Assembly: GCA_026874595.1 (NCBI GenBank)
Contig: CM049316.1
Location: 49,294,695-49,358,694 of the forward strand
Length of the DNA: 64,000 bases
From: Sipunculus nudus
Taxonomy: Eukaryota > Annelida > Sipuncula > Golfingiida > Sipunculidae
Direction: 5' to 3'
The notes below the pieces were generated by a model that saw only the letters and a list, made by a program, of their open reading frames with translations, was not told the origin of the DNA and ran no database searches. Below are positions 11,821 through 22,707 of the stretch, piece after piece (positions within the stretch are counted from its first letter, which is position 1; every line of letters begins with the position of its first letter). A program made the position numbers and the translations under genes.

Positions 11821-12440
11821 GTGATGGGCAGTGTTTGTGACTTAGCATTGGATGGAACAGGCCAGCTGTCCCTGTATTGTCCTAAAGTTGCAAGCCCAGT
11901 TCAAATGTAACAAGCCCATTTAACAATTGTGTTAAGAATCTTAAGGTGATCTTAATATAAACTAAAATTATGATGAACTCTGTATATTTCAGGGTACATA
12001 CTAAATAGAATGACTAATATCTTTAAGAAAAAATCACATTGTGATAGGGTACAAACATAGAGGATCTTATGTTGGAAAAGGTTCCCTGCATTGCAATAAC
12101 CCACATTGGATCTGATCATCAAGTCGTATAACGGCAGATGATTTATATGGATTAATTCAAACTATGACAAAGGACAAAGAAACTGTCAACCTTTCATTTA
12201 ACCAGGGGAAATATACTTAACTGATCATGACAAAATTCCAGCATAATGTGATCTGAACTTAGTGAATTAAAGGGCTTAAGGAAAAATATCATAAAATACT
12301 TTCACTTCAACCATTAGGAACAGCTCTAAGACTTCTACAGTATGGAAGTTACGCTATTAAGTGTTAAATGTCACCGTTTGTCGGATGAAGACTGAATGTC
12401 AATTAACAGTCCAAGTTTAAAGCCCACCAAATCCCCGGAG
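11821..12440. other. Intron DNA without recognised feature
   Basis: No exon, repeat terminus or tandem array was recognised here. Confidence 0.45.
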
Positions 12441-12445
12441 CGCTT

Positions 12446-12545
12446 GTTTTTTATGCCCCCGCCACTATGCCCCTGCCACAAAGTGGCCGGGGCATATAGT
12501 TTTACCCATGTCCGTCATTCCGTCATTCCGAAATCAAACAGTTGT
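12446..12545 (+). mobile_element. Head of a third HINE-like family (GCCCC hairpin type)
   Basis: ATGCCCCTGCCACAAAGTGG and CCGGGGCAT form an imperfect hairpin. GTCCGTCATTCCGTCATTCC follows, the same layout (5' hairpin then GTCC-type repeats) as families A, B and D, but the sequence is different. It is joined to a family A 3' part at about 12545. Confidence 0.45.
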
Positions 12546-12860
12546 AGGGACTTGCATTATGCCCTTGAAAGTGAAATAAAGGTGTTAGTCCATTCTGTCC
12601 ACTTACCTGTCCATCTGTAAATTTTTCATATGCATCACAGTATCTCATAACCTATACTGTTTTTCTTCATGACAATCTTGTCAGAGTATTAGTTTTGCAA
12701 TCATATATTTAGACCTTTACTATAACCAAGTAGGAGGGCCCCTCTTAGCTTCTCTTATGCTTGTATATATGAAAAACACTACAATAGAATATTTTGCATA
12801 TTTTGCATTTGCAAATATTTCAGACTTCAGCTGAGCGCCTTGACCCATGGGTCCCTTGTT
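12546..12860 (+). repeat. Family A 3' part
   Basis: It matches 1178-1483 (GAAAGTGAAATAAAGGTGTT to ACCCATGGGTCCCTTGTT), ending at 12860. Confidence 0.65.
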
Positions 12861-13000
12861 TTTCTATTTATGAGACCTTCAAATTAAGTGGTCATCTATC
12901 CAAAAGCCCACTGTAACCCATTTCTAAGGACTATTCACAAAATTCATGATTCAACATTCCTTGAACTCAGCTGAGCATCATGGCCCATGGGCCACTAGTT
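12861..13000 (+). repeat. Family A2 3' tail
   Basis: It matches 14095-14216 and ends TCAGCTGAGCATCATGG, CCCATGGGCC and ACTAGTT at 13000. It directly follows a family A terminus. Confidence 0.6.
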
Positions 13001-13352
13001 TCTGTGACTTTCCCATTTCCCAAAATGGCAGTGAATGAAGCACACAAAAAACACGGCATGAAATGATAAATATAAAGCAGGTATTTTGCAAACAAAAATC
13101 TAGCAAGCCCACCGGGCCTGATATGCTCTAGAGCTGCAGGTCCAAATCCATTAAATCTTTAACCAGCCATGGGTGGCGCCAGTCACGAACACTGGTGATG
13201 GGCCCAGACATAATATATTGTCAAAATATGAGGAAAGATATTGACCCATTTTATATGGTAACTGTTGAAACTAGAGTGCCTTTTTTCAACATGTAAGGGT
13301 ATTTAATTGAGATTTAAACATATGCCAGAAATTAGGTCAACATTTGTTTTTT

Positions 13353-14216
13353 AGCTCAGTTTACTGAAAGTCATCTGAGCTATAGCGATCACTCTTCGTC
13401 TGTCCTCCATCTGTCCGGCGGTCCAGCCGTCCTTCCATTAACAGGGCACAAATCGTAACCGCTGTACTTGGAATCTTTAACTTGGCATCCTGGGAGGTCC
13501 ATAAAAAATCTCCTTGTAAACCTGAAATTAGGTCTTTGTTAACCATATTCTTCGAGCTATGCGGCTCTGAAGTACATCCCAGAAAAATGGAAAATTTAAT
13601 CCAAAAGCTCAAGTATCTGAACAACTAATGCATTGATCCCCATGATTTTTTGCATGGGTATTGATCATGGAGTGTTTCATCAGTTTCTGCAGACTGGTGG
13701 CGCCAACTGTATTTTTTAGATTTTTTATGTTTTTTGTTTTTGAAACCTCTTAAGATGCAGTCATCTGTTAACAGGGCACAAATAGTAGTGACTGGACCTG
13801 AAATCTTCTCTCTTGACCTGCAGAGAGGCCCATGAAAAGTCTCCTTGGAAACCTGCAATTAGGTCTCTGTTACCCAAAACCTCTGAGCTATGGGGCTCCG
13901 AAGTACCCCCCACAATAATGAAAAATTTGATAAAAAGCTCAAGTATCTGAACAACTATTGCAGTGATCACCATGATTCTTTGCATGGATATTGATCATGG
14001 AATGTGTCATCAGTTTCTATGAAAGAACTTAATTGATTTTAACACTTAATTAGTCAGGAGGGCATAAATGGTATCAGCTGCATGTAGATTAAGGTCACTG
14101 TAACCTATATCCAAGGGCTATTGGCAAAATACATGATTTTGACTCTGGGAGTCTTTTTGCCCATTGTTCAGGGCTCCTTGAATTCAGCTGAGCATCATGG
14201 CCCATGGGCCACTTGT
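13353..14216 (+). mobile_element. Family A2 (HINE-like) element, complete ends
   Basis: The head is AGCTCAGTTTACTGAAAGTC with AGCTATAGCGATCACTC. The interior holds two diverged tandem units, about 13440-13690 and 13765-14010 (GGGCACAAAT, CTCCTTGGAAACCTG, TGCATTGATC...CATGATT). The 3' end is TTCAGCTGAGCATCATGG, the palindrome GGCCCATGGGCC and ACTTGTT. It differs from family A in its core but shares the terminal architecture. Confidence 0.65.
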
Positions 14217-14218
14217 TT

Positions 14219-14422
14219 AGCTCTACTGACTGTAAGTCAACTGAGCTATAGTGATAGGTAAGCGTCCGTCATCCGTCTGTATGTTAGACAGGCACATTTT
14301 GACACCGTTGAACCAACAAATCTGAAATATGTCATACAGTAAGATGTCTCAAAGTTCTCCTTCCAAACCCAAAACTGTGTCACCGTGACTTCCTTCTTTC
14401 GAGAAACTGAGAAACCTCTATT
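14219..14422 (+). mobile_element. Family A head abutting the A2 end
   Basis: AGCTCTACTGACTGTAAGTC begins two bases after the A2 end, giving CTTGTTTAGCTC at the joint. The head segment continues to the AGAAACCTCTATTTTT block and is then cut by the GTCCCCACTG repeat. Confidence 0.6.
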
Positions 14423-14940
14423 TTTGTCCCCACTGTAGCTGTGAGCATCTGTCCTTCTTTCTGTCTGTTTGTCTGTCCGTCACAGATATGATGTTGACGC
14501 TATAGCTCGAAAAACTTGCACCATTTATGCACCTTATCAAGGCCTAGGACAAGTTTGGACATGGTTGACCGTGACACATTTTTCAAGGTCACAGCAGGGA
14601 TAATGCTTAAATGATGATAACTCAATAACTCTAAAAGAATTAAAGGCAACATCACTAAATTAGCAGCATTGATGCACCTTGTCAAGGGCTAGGTCAAATT
14701 AGACATGAATGACCTTGACTCTTTTTTCAAGGTCACAGTGGCAATAATGAAAAAAATGGTAACACAATAAATGTTTAACGAATTCGAGGTGCAGTCACCA
14801 AACTTGCCGCATTGATGCAGCTCATCTAGGGTGATGTAAAGTTCGAACATGGATGACCTTGACACATTTTTCAAGGTCACAGGCAATGCTAAAAAGATGT
14901 TAACACAATAACTCAAAAAGGTCACAGAGGCAATTATGCT
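14423..14940 (+). repeat. Tandem array of ~144-bp units (family E)
   Basis: It begins GTCCCCACTGTAGCTGTGAG and a CTGTCTGTTTGTCTGTCCGT stretch. Three or more units follow, each with CACCTTATCAAGGCCTAGG-like, GACCTTGACxCATTTTTCAA and GGTCACAG blocks. Anchor positions 14531, 14676 and 14819 give periods of 145 and 143 bp. Units are diverged. There is no coding potential. Confidence 0.7.
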
Positions 14941-14987
14941 GTTTTGGAATATGACCTCATGCCTATACAACAACCTCATGCATGTGT

Positions 14988-15147
14988 AACTGTTACAATG
15001 AGTCACTGACCCAATACTGTATCAGCAGTCTGTGCTTCACCAGCTGACTGGACAGTTGTGTTTACAAGTGCCTTTATGTATCATGTGTCATATACAATAA
15101 ATACACACATATACACCGTGTGGATTATCTATTCATTGGATAATAAC
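14988..15147 (+). mobile_element. Candidate 5' LTR end and primer-binding site of a Ty3/gypsy-like element
   Basis: An AATAAA lies near 15098, and a possible LTR end TAACA lies at about 15144-15148. It is followed within a few bases by TGGTGTCAGAAGTG, a typical tRNA-complementary primer-binding site of gypsy (Mag-type) elements. The left border is uncertain. Confidence 0.5.
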
Positions 15148-15818
15148 ATAAAATGGTGTCAGAAGTGCTACCCACCAGAAAATGTGGCCCAGCTAGCACA
15201 GAAAACTGATCCTATGGACTTAGGAATAACAGATTATTCAGTGCTTTAAAACAAGAGGCTGGTAAGACATTTGTTGCTTTCATGACGAGAGCAAGAATTC
15301 TAGCTGATGACTGCCTTTACACATGCAGACACTGAAGAGCAACTTTAAGACGCTCTGATAGTTTGGGTCAGCAGTTAAAATGTACAAAGAAAATTAATTT
15401 CCAAAGATGAATTGCTTACTCTTGACAGTGCATTGGCTATAGTCAGAACATATGAGGCTACACAACCAAGAATGATAATTAAGACAAAAAAATTACATCT
15501 GATTTAAAGCAGACAAGACAATGGACAAACCACAAGACATTTTCAAGACAAACCAGCACTACACAGGACAGGACAGTGATGGAATTGCAGACAAGGCCAT
15601 CCATGTGGAGCTGTGCCAATGAAGACCACAACATTGAAGAGATTAATGTAGACTTTAAGGAATTTGTAATTGACACTATTGTTGTTCAGCACATTAGGGA
15701 TGATGAATCATACTCCAGCTCACTGACATTGCCAGGTATAACTATACAGACCATATTCACAGGGGCCCCATGATTAGACATTAGCAAATATCCACATTTA
15801 TGCAGACAAAGACACCTA
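15148..15818 (+). pseudogene. Degenerate Ty3/gypsy-like gag and gag-protease linker
   Basis: After the primer-binding site, short open stretches in shifting frames resemble retrotransposon gag. LTLDSALAIVRTYEATQ (about 15417-15467) matches the end of the gag capsid region. VDFKEFVIDTI and RDDESYSSSLTL (15646-15729) match the spacer before the protease. Stops and frameshifts are frequent, and no zinc knuckle is seen. The frame then runs into the TA-flanked element at 15819 and resumes at 19321. This is a retrotransposon fossil, not a host gene. Confidence 0.65.
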
Positions 15819-17050
15819 CCGTTTCCCCCCGTGGATAATCCGCTACCGTAGATTATCCGCGTCCCTATTTAGAGCAACAATTTCTGAGGAAAAACACATA
15901 ACCCTGTGTATAATACGCAGCCTGCTTCTGGCCAAAATCTTGAATGCTACAATTTGTATTTGCCGTAGTCATCGAATGTTCACTGGCTCCGTGGGGGTAA
16001 ACTTTGCCAGTCAGACCGACAAGTCTCTTAGAAGAAGATAGTTACACTTAAAATAGCAAAAGGTTTTTCTCCTTCAGCTGTCGAGTGTAAAAAAAGGTGC
16101 TGTCAAGTGTGCAATACTGATACATACCCGTTTAAGTAAGATATAATTTACTGGACAACCACCTGTAAAATGCGGGCAAATTACGCCAACTTTATATTAT
16201 ATCAGTCCCTTTCCAAACTCCTTTATATTATCAGTATATAAATGCTGTGAAATACGACCACCTGGCTATTACAGATTACGAGTTTTTTTCTGACCAAATT
16301 GTTATATTACTGTTTAATTGACCTGCCTAATACCGGCACTCGTGCTAATCAAGCCCTGACCCGGTTGATTGCCCATGGGTGAAGTCGCGGTCACCTGTAT
16401 GGGCTCACCGTTTGTTCTATTGTTGTGCGCATGCACCGACTACCGAACCCTGGCTGGTAGTTTCAACGGCACCCTGGGCCAACCCTAGATTTCCCCTCAC
16501 GTGACAGACTCTCATGACCTGCTAATCCGCGTAAGTGGAGGTGCCCCTGATGTACAACTGATCAATCTGACCATGACAATGTACACAGTAGCTAGGGTAA
16601 CTAATTAACAAAGAAAACCACAAGGCAATTATTCCTCCCTTGGCTCAAGTTGTTTAGAAAGTAATTAAGTGTATCACGGATAATTTCCTAAGAGAATCAA
16701 TGACCCGGCATAACAACCCCAGTGTTGGTGCCCACGGCGCCATCTACCAACTGACAATGACATTAAATGAGGTCAGCCAGACCATGCATCGTCATGCATA
16801 TTTCAGTTCACAAATCATCAATGTTCTTCGGCTGTAAGCTACATTAATGGTATATTTTAAGTATTTTAAATTATGACAGTAAATAAAACCTATTATTATG
16901 TTTTCTTATGCCTAATTTGATAAAGTTCAGTGTGTATACACTTCGTTTGCATAAAATCCTTTATTATAACTCACCGTCGGCCCACCAAACGATGTCCAAT
17001 GTGATGGGAAAATTATGCTTCCATGTATAATATGCACCAATGTTTTTTAT

Positions 17051-18060
17051 TAGCGAACCTGTGAGCTTATGCGATGGTGCGGCGTTGTGCGTCGTCTGTA
17101 TGTTAGCCATAGCTATCTCATAAACAGCAGAAGCTAGCATCACCAAATTTTTGGCAAATAATCAGTCATCCAAAAAACTGTATCGGATTTTGTTTATTTT
17201 TTTTCTAACTGCATTTTCTTAGATTTTATAGGGAAAAAGCTTAAAAAGCTTTAAAAATCTTCTTCTCCGAAATTGTCCAGCCAAATTGTCCAATATTTCA
17301 CAGAAATGATCCCTTGAACAATCTTTCTCAAGTTTGTTCGAATGGTTCGAGTTCGGAGATTTTTGGCCGACTTACAGGAGGTTGAACTTTGTTCACTGTG
17401 CAAAAAAGCATATTAAAACTTAAATCTCAGAAACGGCTGGAGCTATCATCATCATATCATCCCTACTCAACTTAATTCAAGAATTTGCCATAAATGAGAT
17501 ATATCTGTATTTTAATTTTGTATTCAGTATGCATCCGTAATAATTTTACATATATTTCTGATTTCTTTTTTTATAAAAAGTCAGCTGAAAAGCATTTTGT
17601 ATTGGGAAAATAAATTTCAAATTTATTTCAAGTAGGGACCACTTTTGTGTACAGATGGCAGCACTTGGTTTACCATTGGCAGATTGCCAGTGCCTTGATG
17701 TTGGCTATTAGCCAAGATGATGTCAGCTCTTTAAATAGTTTTGGCACAGTGCCAGGATTGGAAGAAGTGCAGCCAGGTATAGGTCAAGAGTTCACTCAGT
17801 GCAGTAGCTGCGTTCTATTTATAGCTTTGGCAGACTGCTCACTGCATCATATTTGGCACCCAAGTTCAGCCTGAATCTATTTATAGCTTTGGCAGACTGC
17901 CAACTGTGTCAGATTATGCAACAGGTCAAGAATTCACTCAGTGCAGCCAGTTACAGGTCAAAAGTTCACTCAGTCTAGCCAGGTGCAGGTCAAGAGTTCA
18001 CTCAGTGCAGTAGCTTGAGGCAGCAATTTGTCACAGGTCACTAGGTGGCAACTGCCTTAC
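17051..18060 (+). repeat. Repeat block duplicated at 46660-48510
   Basis: It starts TAGCGAACCTGTGAGCTTAT, followed by GGTGCGGCGTTGTGCGTCG. It includes ACAGCAGAAGCTAGCATCACC and then a CAGGTCAAGAGTTCACTCAG direct-repeat cluster (17775-18010). The same blocks in the same order occur at 46660-48510, where an additional ~900 bp is present. Confidence 0.65.
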
Positions 18061-19102
18061 TCACCTAAGCCTTGTCAGCACAGTGCATCAAACTCTGGGG
18101 AAGTTTGACCTTTCTATGCGTCTTTGATGGTATTCTCATTTACAAGACAGGTGGTGCCACCTACATTGACTTTTGGAGTGTATGCTTATTTCTACAGAGG
18201 AATTTGATACATCAGCCTAAAATTGGGCATGTTTATACATATCAGGTAGCTTTATAGTGTACAAGACTGGTGGCGCCACCTACAATAATTTTTGCACAGT
18301 GTATGTCCCTGCTTATATCTCAGCAGTGATTTGACTTTTCCACCTGAAATTTCGCAGGTTTATACATCCTGGACAGCTCTCTTGATTTTATGAAGGTGGC
18401 GCCACCTACATTCAGGTTTACTCTGCAGACATCCAAGCTCATATCTCAGGAACCATTTGACCGATTTGGCCAAAATTTTGCATGTGTATAGATCTCACAT
18501 AGCTCTTTATTATAGGCAAAAGTGGTGGCGCCACCTGCAACCATTTATGCACAGCGTCCATCTGTTCATCTGCCTTGGGATAAAATCACCCATATCTCAG
18601 CAGTGGTTTGACTTTTCCACCTGACATTTTGCAGGTTTATACATCCTGGACAGCTCACTTGATTTTATGACAGTTGGCGCCACCTACATTCATGTTTACT
18701 CTGCAGACATCCAAGCTCATATATTGGGAACCATTTGACCGATTGGGCCAAAATTTTGCTTGTGTATAGATCTCACATAGCTCTTCATCATAGGCATAAC
18801 TGGTGGCGCCACCTGGAACCACTTATGCACAGCGTCCATCTGTTCATCTGCCTTGGGATAAAATCACTCGTATCTCAGAAGTGGTTTGACTTATCCACCT
18901 GAAATTTTGCATTTTTATATATCCTGGACAATTACTCGATTTTATGACAGGTGGCACCACATTCACTTTACACTGCAGACATCCATGCTAATCTGCAACA
19001 CACCTCACTCTATTCCCCTGCCACTTAATCCATGCCTCACTTCACCCGTCCCACTCTGATTTCTGCGGATACACAGTCGCTTGTCAACTACCCATATTCT
19101 AG
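18061..19102 (+). mobile_element. Family B (Helitron-like) tandem modules and 3' end
   Basis: Diverged 130-150-bp half-units each contain a GGTGGCGCCACC-type dyad (for example 18270, 18395, 18524, 18802) and a CATATCTCAGxAACCATTTG block. The 3' end has a GCGGATACACAGTCGC stretch, the hairpin AGTCGCTTGTCAACT and CTAG at 19099-19102. The 5' hairpin start seen in other copies is missing. Confidence 0.65.
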
Positions 19103-19286
19103 TTTTAAAATGTCCTAGTCTGAAACTTGCACATCTGAAATGTCCATTTTGCTATAATAATAATGACTAAGGTAGATATGCAGGACTTAAGAGGATCAAT
19201 ATTAAATTTTAAAAATAAACCTCCATTCATACTCCCAAACTGCACAGGTTCGCATTAGGCCTGTAGGCCTTGTTTCTATTTCATGG
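19103..19286 (+). repeat. Segment shared downstream of two family B ends (family C terminus)
   Basis: It matches 27107-27282 closely and ends with the palindrome AGGCCTGTAGGCCT and TGTTT. It is absent downstream of the CTAG end at 42373. Confidence 0.6.
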
Positions 19287-19320
19287 AGAAAAAGTGCGGA
19301 TTGTCCACGGGGGAAAACGG

Positions 19321-19626
19321 TATGCTGTGAGATGTAAACTTGATACTAGGGCAGAGTCAAACATCATGCCAGCAAGACCGTGTATAAAGTGCTATTTCCA
19401 AACCGACTGACAAGCAGCAGGCAACATGCTGGGCTTCAAACACCAAAGGTCAAGTTACTTGCCTATGGTGGGACAGATAAATCAACATGGACAATGTGAA
19501 CTTCAGTGCTCACACCAAGACAAGACACTCGCCATTGATTTTCATGTAATTGAGGCTGAAGGTCCAGCAATCGTAGGCCTAAGATCATGTGTAGACCTTG
19601 GACTAATCCAGCTGCATGAACTGTGA
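19321..19626 (+). pseudogene. Ty3/gypsy-like protease region, degenerate
   Basis: The frame continues from the gag-side relic. It shows KLDTRAESNIMP, in which the catalytic D-T-G-A of retroelement aspartic proteases has become D-T-R-A. A stop follows near 19409, then an open stretch with PMVGQINQHGQCEL and IVGLRSCVDLGLIQL. The latter is the I-x-G-L-x-x-C-x-x-L-G-L block near the end of gypsy proteases. No RT, RNase H or integrase follows. The element is inactive. Confidence 0.75.
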
Positions 19627-21137
19627 AGATGAATGAGAAATAACATGTTTGAAATAGAATATGTATTTAATTATGTAATTATAGTTGAGAAACTCAAATA
19701 ATTAGCATAATGATATTATTTTTTCCTTATCCAACCAAAAGTCTGTATACCTGATTTGAAAAAGGGCATTTTAATCAATTTTACTTAATCTTTTATTTTT
19801 GTTTTAAAATTAACCTTAATTTTAACATTAACCTGAAAGCTATCATGTACAAAATATTTATAAATAGTGATCCAAGGAATAATCTAGAAGATGCCATCTT
19901 GTAACATTATGGATTTTTTTTGGTGATTTGGTCTAAAGAAAATAAATTTTCTTTCCAGTTCAGTTAAAAATTTTATGATTTAAAAAATAATTTAAATTAT
20001 TTGGATATTCTCAATACACACAAACAGGAATACAGGGCAGATGTTACCAGAATTTAATTTTTTAAAATTTTTTAATCTTGTTTGTTCATAATTTTGACCT
20101 GTTTTTAGAATTACTAATTTACACATTTTGTTATCCTTTCATATAACTATTAGGCCCAACACCTTTATTTTCCCTATTGCATGATAAAAGAATTCAGGTG
20201 ACATTTTCATGTGTTATAGACTATACTACAATATATGCTTATCAGATTTAGTTTATGCTCTTTTTGAAAATGGAAAATTTTAATTTTTGACAGGATTTTA
20301 TTTCCATTTATAAACAAGCATGTATTAAATTATACTCCACTTATCTCCACTTACTTGCTTGTTTTATATTGTGCAGGATTTTTTACTTCCCCAGTGGATA
20401 ATTTACACACATATTACTGTCACATAGTTGAAATACTGATAGTTTTTAGTTACACCTAAACAATGTTGGCAGTAAACATTGTCAGCAGTCGTGAACTTAG
20501 AATCATTTAGAAATTAAGCTTTCAAAATATTATACTTAATTACAGAAGAAAACCGCCTGGGTGCAAGACTCCCACACCAATCCTATAATGATAAATGAAT
20601 ACGCTGGATCAAAACACACCTTGACCAAATGATCGCTACAGTCATCGGTTGACTATTAAGCATTTTTATCAAGGATTTTGTCTGCATGTCAGGGAATGCC
20701 AAGCGATCGCTGAATGCTGCCATTTTGAAATTCACAGACACTTTCATGTTGGCATCAAAAATGTTCATAATAGAACTTATATCATCAACATTCTTGGATT
20801 CTTCATTAAATTTGATTCACGGTCGAAAATTAGAGGAAATTTAGAAATTTTTATCACCAAATATTTTTGATGGTCAAATTAATAAAGGGGTCAATATGAT
20901 AGAATAAATATGGTATGGTGAAAATCGTGCAGAACTTCAGATTTCTCAAGAATGATATATAGTATAATATAATTCCAGGATAATATATAAGTATTCCAGT
21001 TATATGCACAACATTCACACTTGAGAGTTGGGTCCTGTATATTTGCTCCAAATGTTACTTCAAATGTGTCAGGTTCAACTTTAATTCACAAATAACTCTG
21101 TTGAAAATATATATTATTTTACACATTTTTTTTTCAG
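19627..21137. other. Intron DNA; family A-like traces only
   Basis: 19830-19915 resembles the family A interior (AGTGATCCAAGGAATAATCT, AGATGCCAT). The rest up to exon c is AT-rich and unrecognised. Confidence 0.4.
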
Positions 21138-21177
21138 GGAGAAAAATATGAAAAACAGTTTGAAGTAGAGGAGTTCT
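21138..21177 (+). CDS. A2M/TEP/CD109-like gene, micro-exon c (MG2-MG3 linker)
   Basis: A 40-base exon follows a strong pyrimidine tract ending in TTTTCAG and precedes a GTAAGT donor. It encodes GEKYEKQFEVEEF plus one base. The family has the conserved 'F-x-V-E-E-Y/F' linker just here, between MG2 and MG3. It enters in phase 0 and exits in phase 1, matching both neighbours. Alone, a 40-base exon would be weak evidence; the motif, perfect phase agreement and position between exons b and d make it convincing. The upstream intron is 10.2 kb and the downstream one 9.8 kb. Confidence 0.8.
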
Positions 21178-21654
21178 GTAAGTTTTTTATTTCTTATTTC
21201 TTTATTCTACAAAACAGCATAATTTGTTTGTGTTATGTCACAATTGTGCAAATGAATATTCACCAACCATAATTTATAATCTTGCTTTTCTGCATGATCA
21301 TAAGCAACATTTTAGTTACCATTAGAGCTTATCAGAGTCATAGGTGGGTCTAGTCATTTGAATCCCTGTCTTATGGGGAAATTGGGAGAAACAGAGCATA
21401 TTACACCTCTATAGTGATACATGTATCTCCGTACAAAGTATGTAAGGCACCTCTATATACCCATATAGTGCACATTTCCGTCCATTTCTTGATTAAAACA
21501 CAACCACAAATAGGGATTCGAGCTGTGGTCCAGATGAGATATTGGAAAATCAGCTAATAGACCGACTTAAGGTCACTCAGCGAACATCTTATTTGGTATT
21601 CATTTATACCATATTTACCAGATCCTGTTACTGTGCTCAAGAAGTAGTTTTGTC

Positions 21655-21720
21655 CTGGCCATGTTGCATCACCCTTTATATGTACATCACTCTGAACATG
21701 TACATCACCCTGTACATATA
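21655..21720 (+). repeat. Left fragment of the 80-bp satellite
   Basis: TGTACATCACTCTGAACATG and the TACATCACCCTGTACATATA end: satellite half-units separated from the main array by the inserted element at 21721-22707. Confidence 0.8.
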
Positions 21721-22707
21721 CAGTGGAGCGCCAAATTTTCCTAATGCCAAATTTTAGAAAATTCATTTTTCCGAAATTTAAAATGGGGAACCGAAAAATG
21801 TATTTGTATTTCCAAAATATTTTTCAAGCATGTAAACACTCAAAATTAATTATTGTAATTACGAGTCACAAAGGCCTGCAGTCAGGTGGTTAAGCCGATG
21901 GTGACCCTAATTAATTAGTTCTTGGCCGATGCTGACGCCATATGATAACTACAGCTAGTCGCGCAACGCCAGGCTCCATATACTCCTAGTATGCGGCTGA
22001 GCAGTTTACCCAAGAGCACTTGTGTATTTTCAACAATCTCTCCTTTTTACTCAAGCTATCATAGTTGTCGGCTTGAGCTGGGATGTCAGGCCAAACAAAC
22101 TTAGCAGTTTACTCACAAGAGTATTGATGAGGTATCATTGGAACATCGCTTGTGCTCAAGTAGGTTTAGATGTGAAGCCATAGTAAGCATGCTTGGCAAT
22201 ACTATTCATTCTGAGAGAACAATTGTGTCACTTACTTAAACTTGCCGTTATTCAGCTTATTTACTGCCAAGAAGAACACTGATCGAACATGGACGTCTTG
22301 ATGTCACTTGCCAGAAATATTAAGTCAAAGAAAAGAAAATGGACTGCATTATGGATGTGCCACACTGGCGTCACCTGCAGGATAACAAACCGAGCTACAA
22401 TAATGGTGTGTCTTGACCTCTCCCTCATGTGAATTTGTTGAAAAAATGACACACAAGAATCCTAAAAACAGGTTGAAATGGGTTTTACTTATCAAACTCC
22501 ACAATAAATCTGATATTTTATAAGTTCTGGTCGTAAAATACGTGGGTTGAAAAGAAACACGGTGTTTCCTTAGTAATATAGCGTTAAGTTAATCATTAAC
22601 TGTTATACGAAATTTGCCCTAGACGCCTAACCTAATATATCTGAAAATTTGTTTTTCCGAAAGAAGAGCATGTCCCCCAACCATTTCGGAAAAACGGCGC
22701 TCTACTT
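21721..22707. mobile_element. TA-flanked inverted-repeat element inserted in the satellite
   Basis: The left end is CAGTGGAGCGCC followed by TTTTCC motifs. The right end is GGCGCTCTACTT, whose reverse complement AAGTAGAGCGCC matches at 10 of 12 positions. TA flanks it at 21719-21720 and 22708-22709. The satellite resumes in register. Both arms hold CCGAAA motifs, as in pogo/Tigger-type ends; the family is inferred. The interior includes GGCCTGCAGTCAGGTGGTTA and CTAATTAATTAGT, related to 62605-62660. No transposase frame. It is 987 bp long. Confidence 0.8.

Larger units (their letters stand above)
15819..19320. mobile_element. TA-flanked inverted-repeat element inserted in the gypsy relic; carries nested repeats
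   Basis: The left end CCGTTTCCCCCCGTGGATAA faces a right end whose reverse complement reads CCGTTTTCCCCCGTGGACAA. TA lies on both sides (15817-15818, 19321-19322). Removing the 3502 bp restores a single continuous gypsy frame up to the protease site, so the borders are secure. The left interior (to about 17050) has palindromic ATTATCCGC repeats and no clear gene. From 17051 it contains other repeats, including family B. So part of its length is younger than the insertion. No transposase was recognised. Confidence 0.8.
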
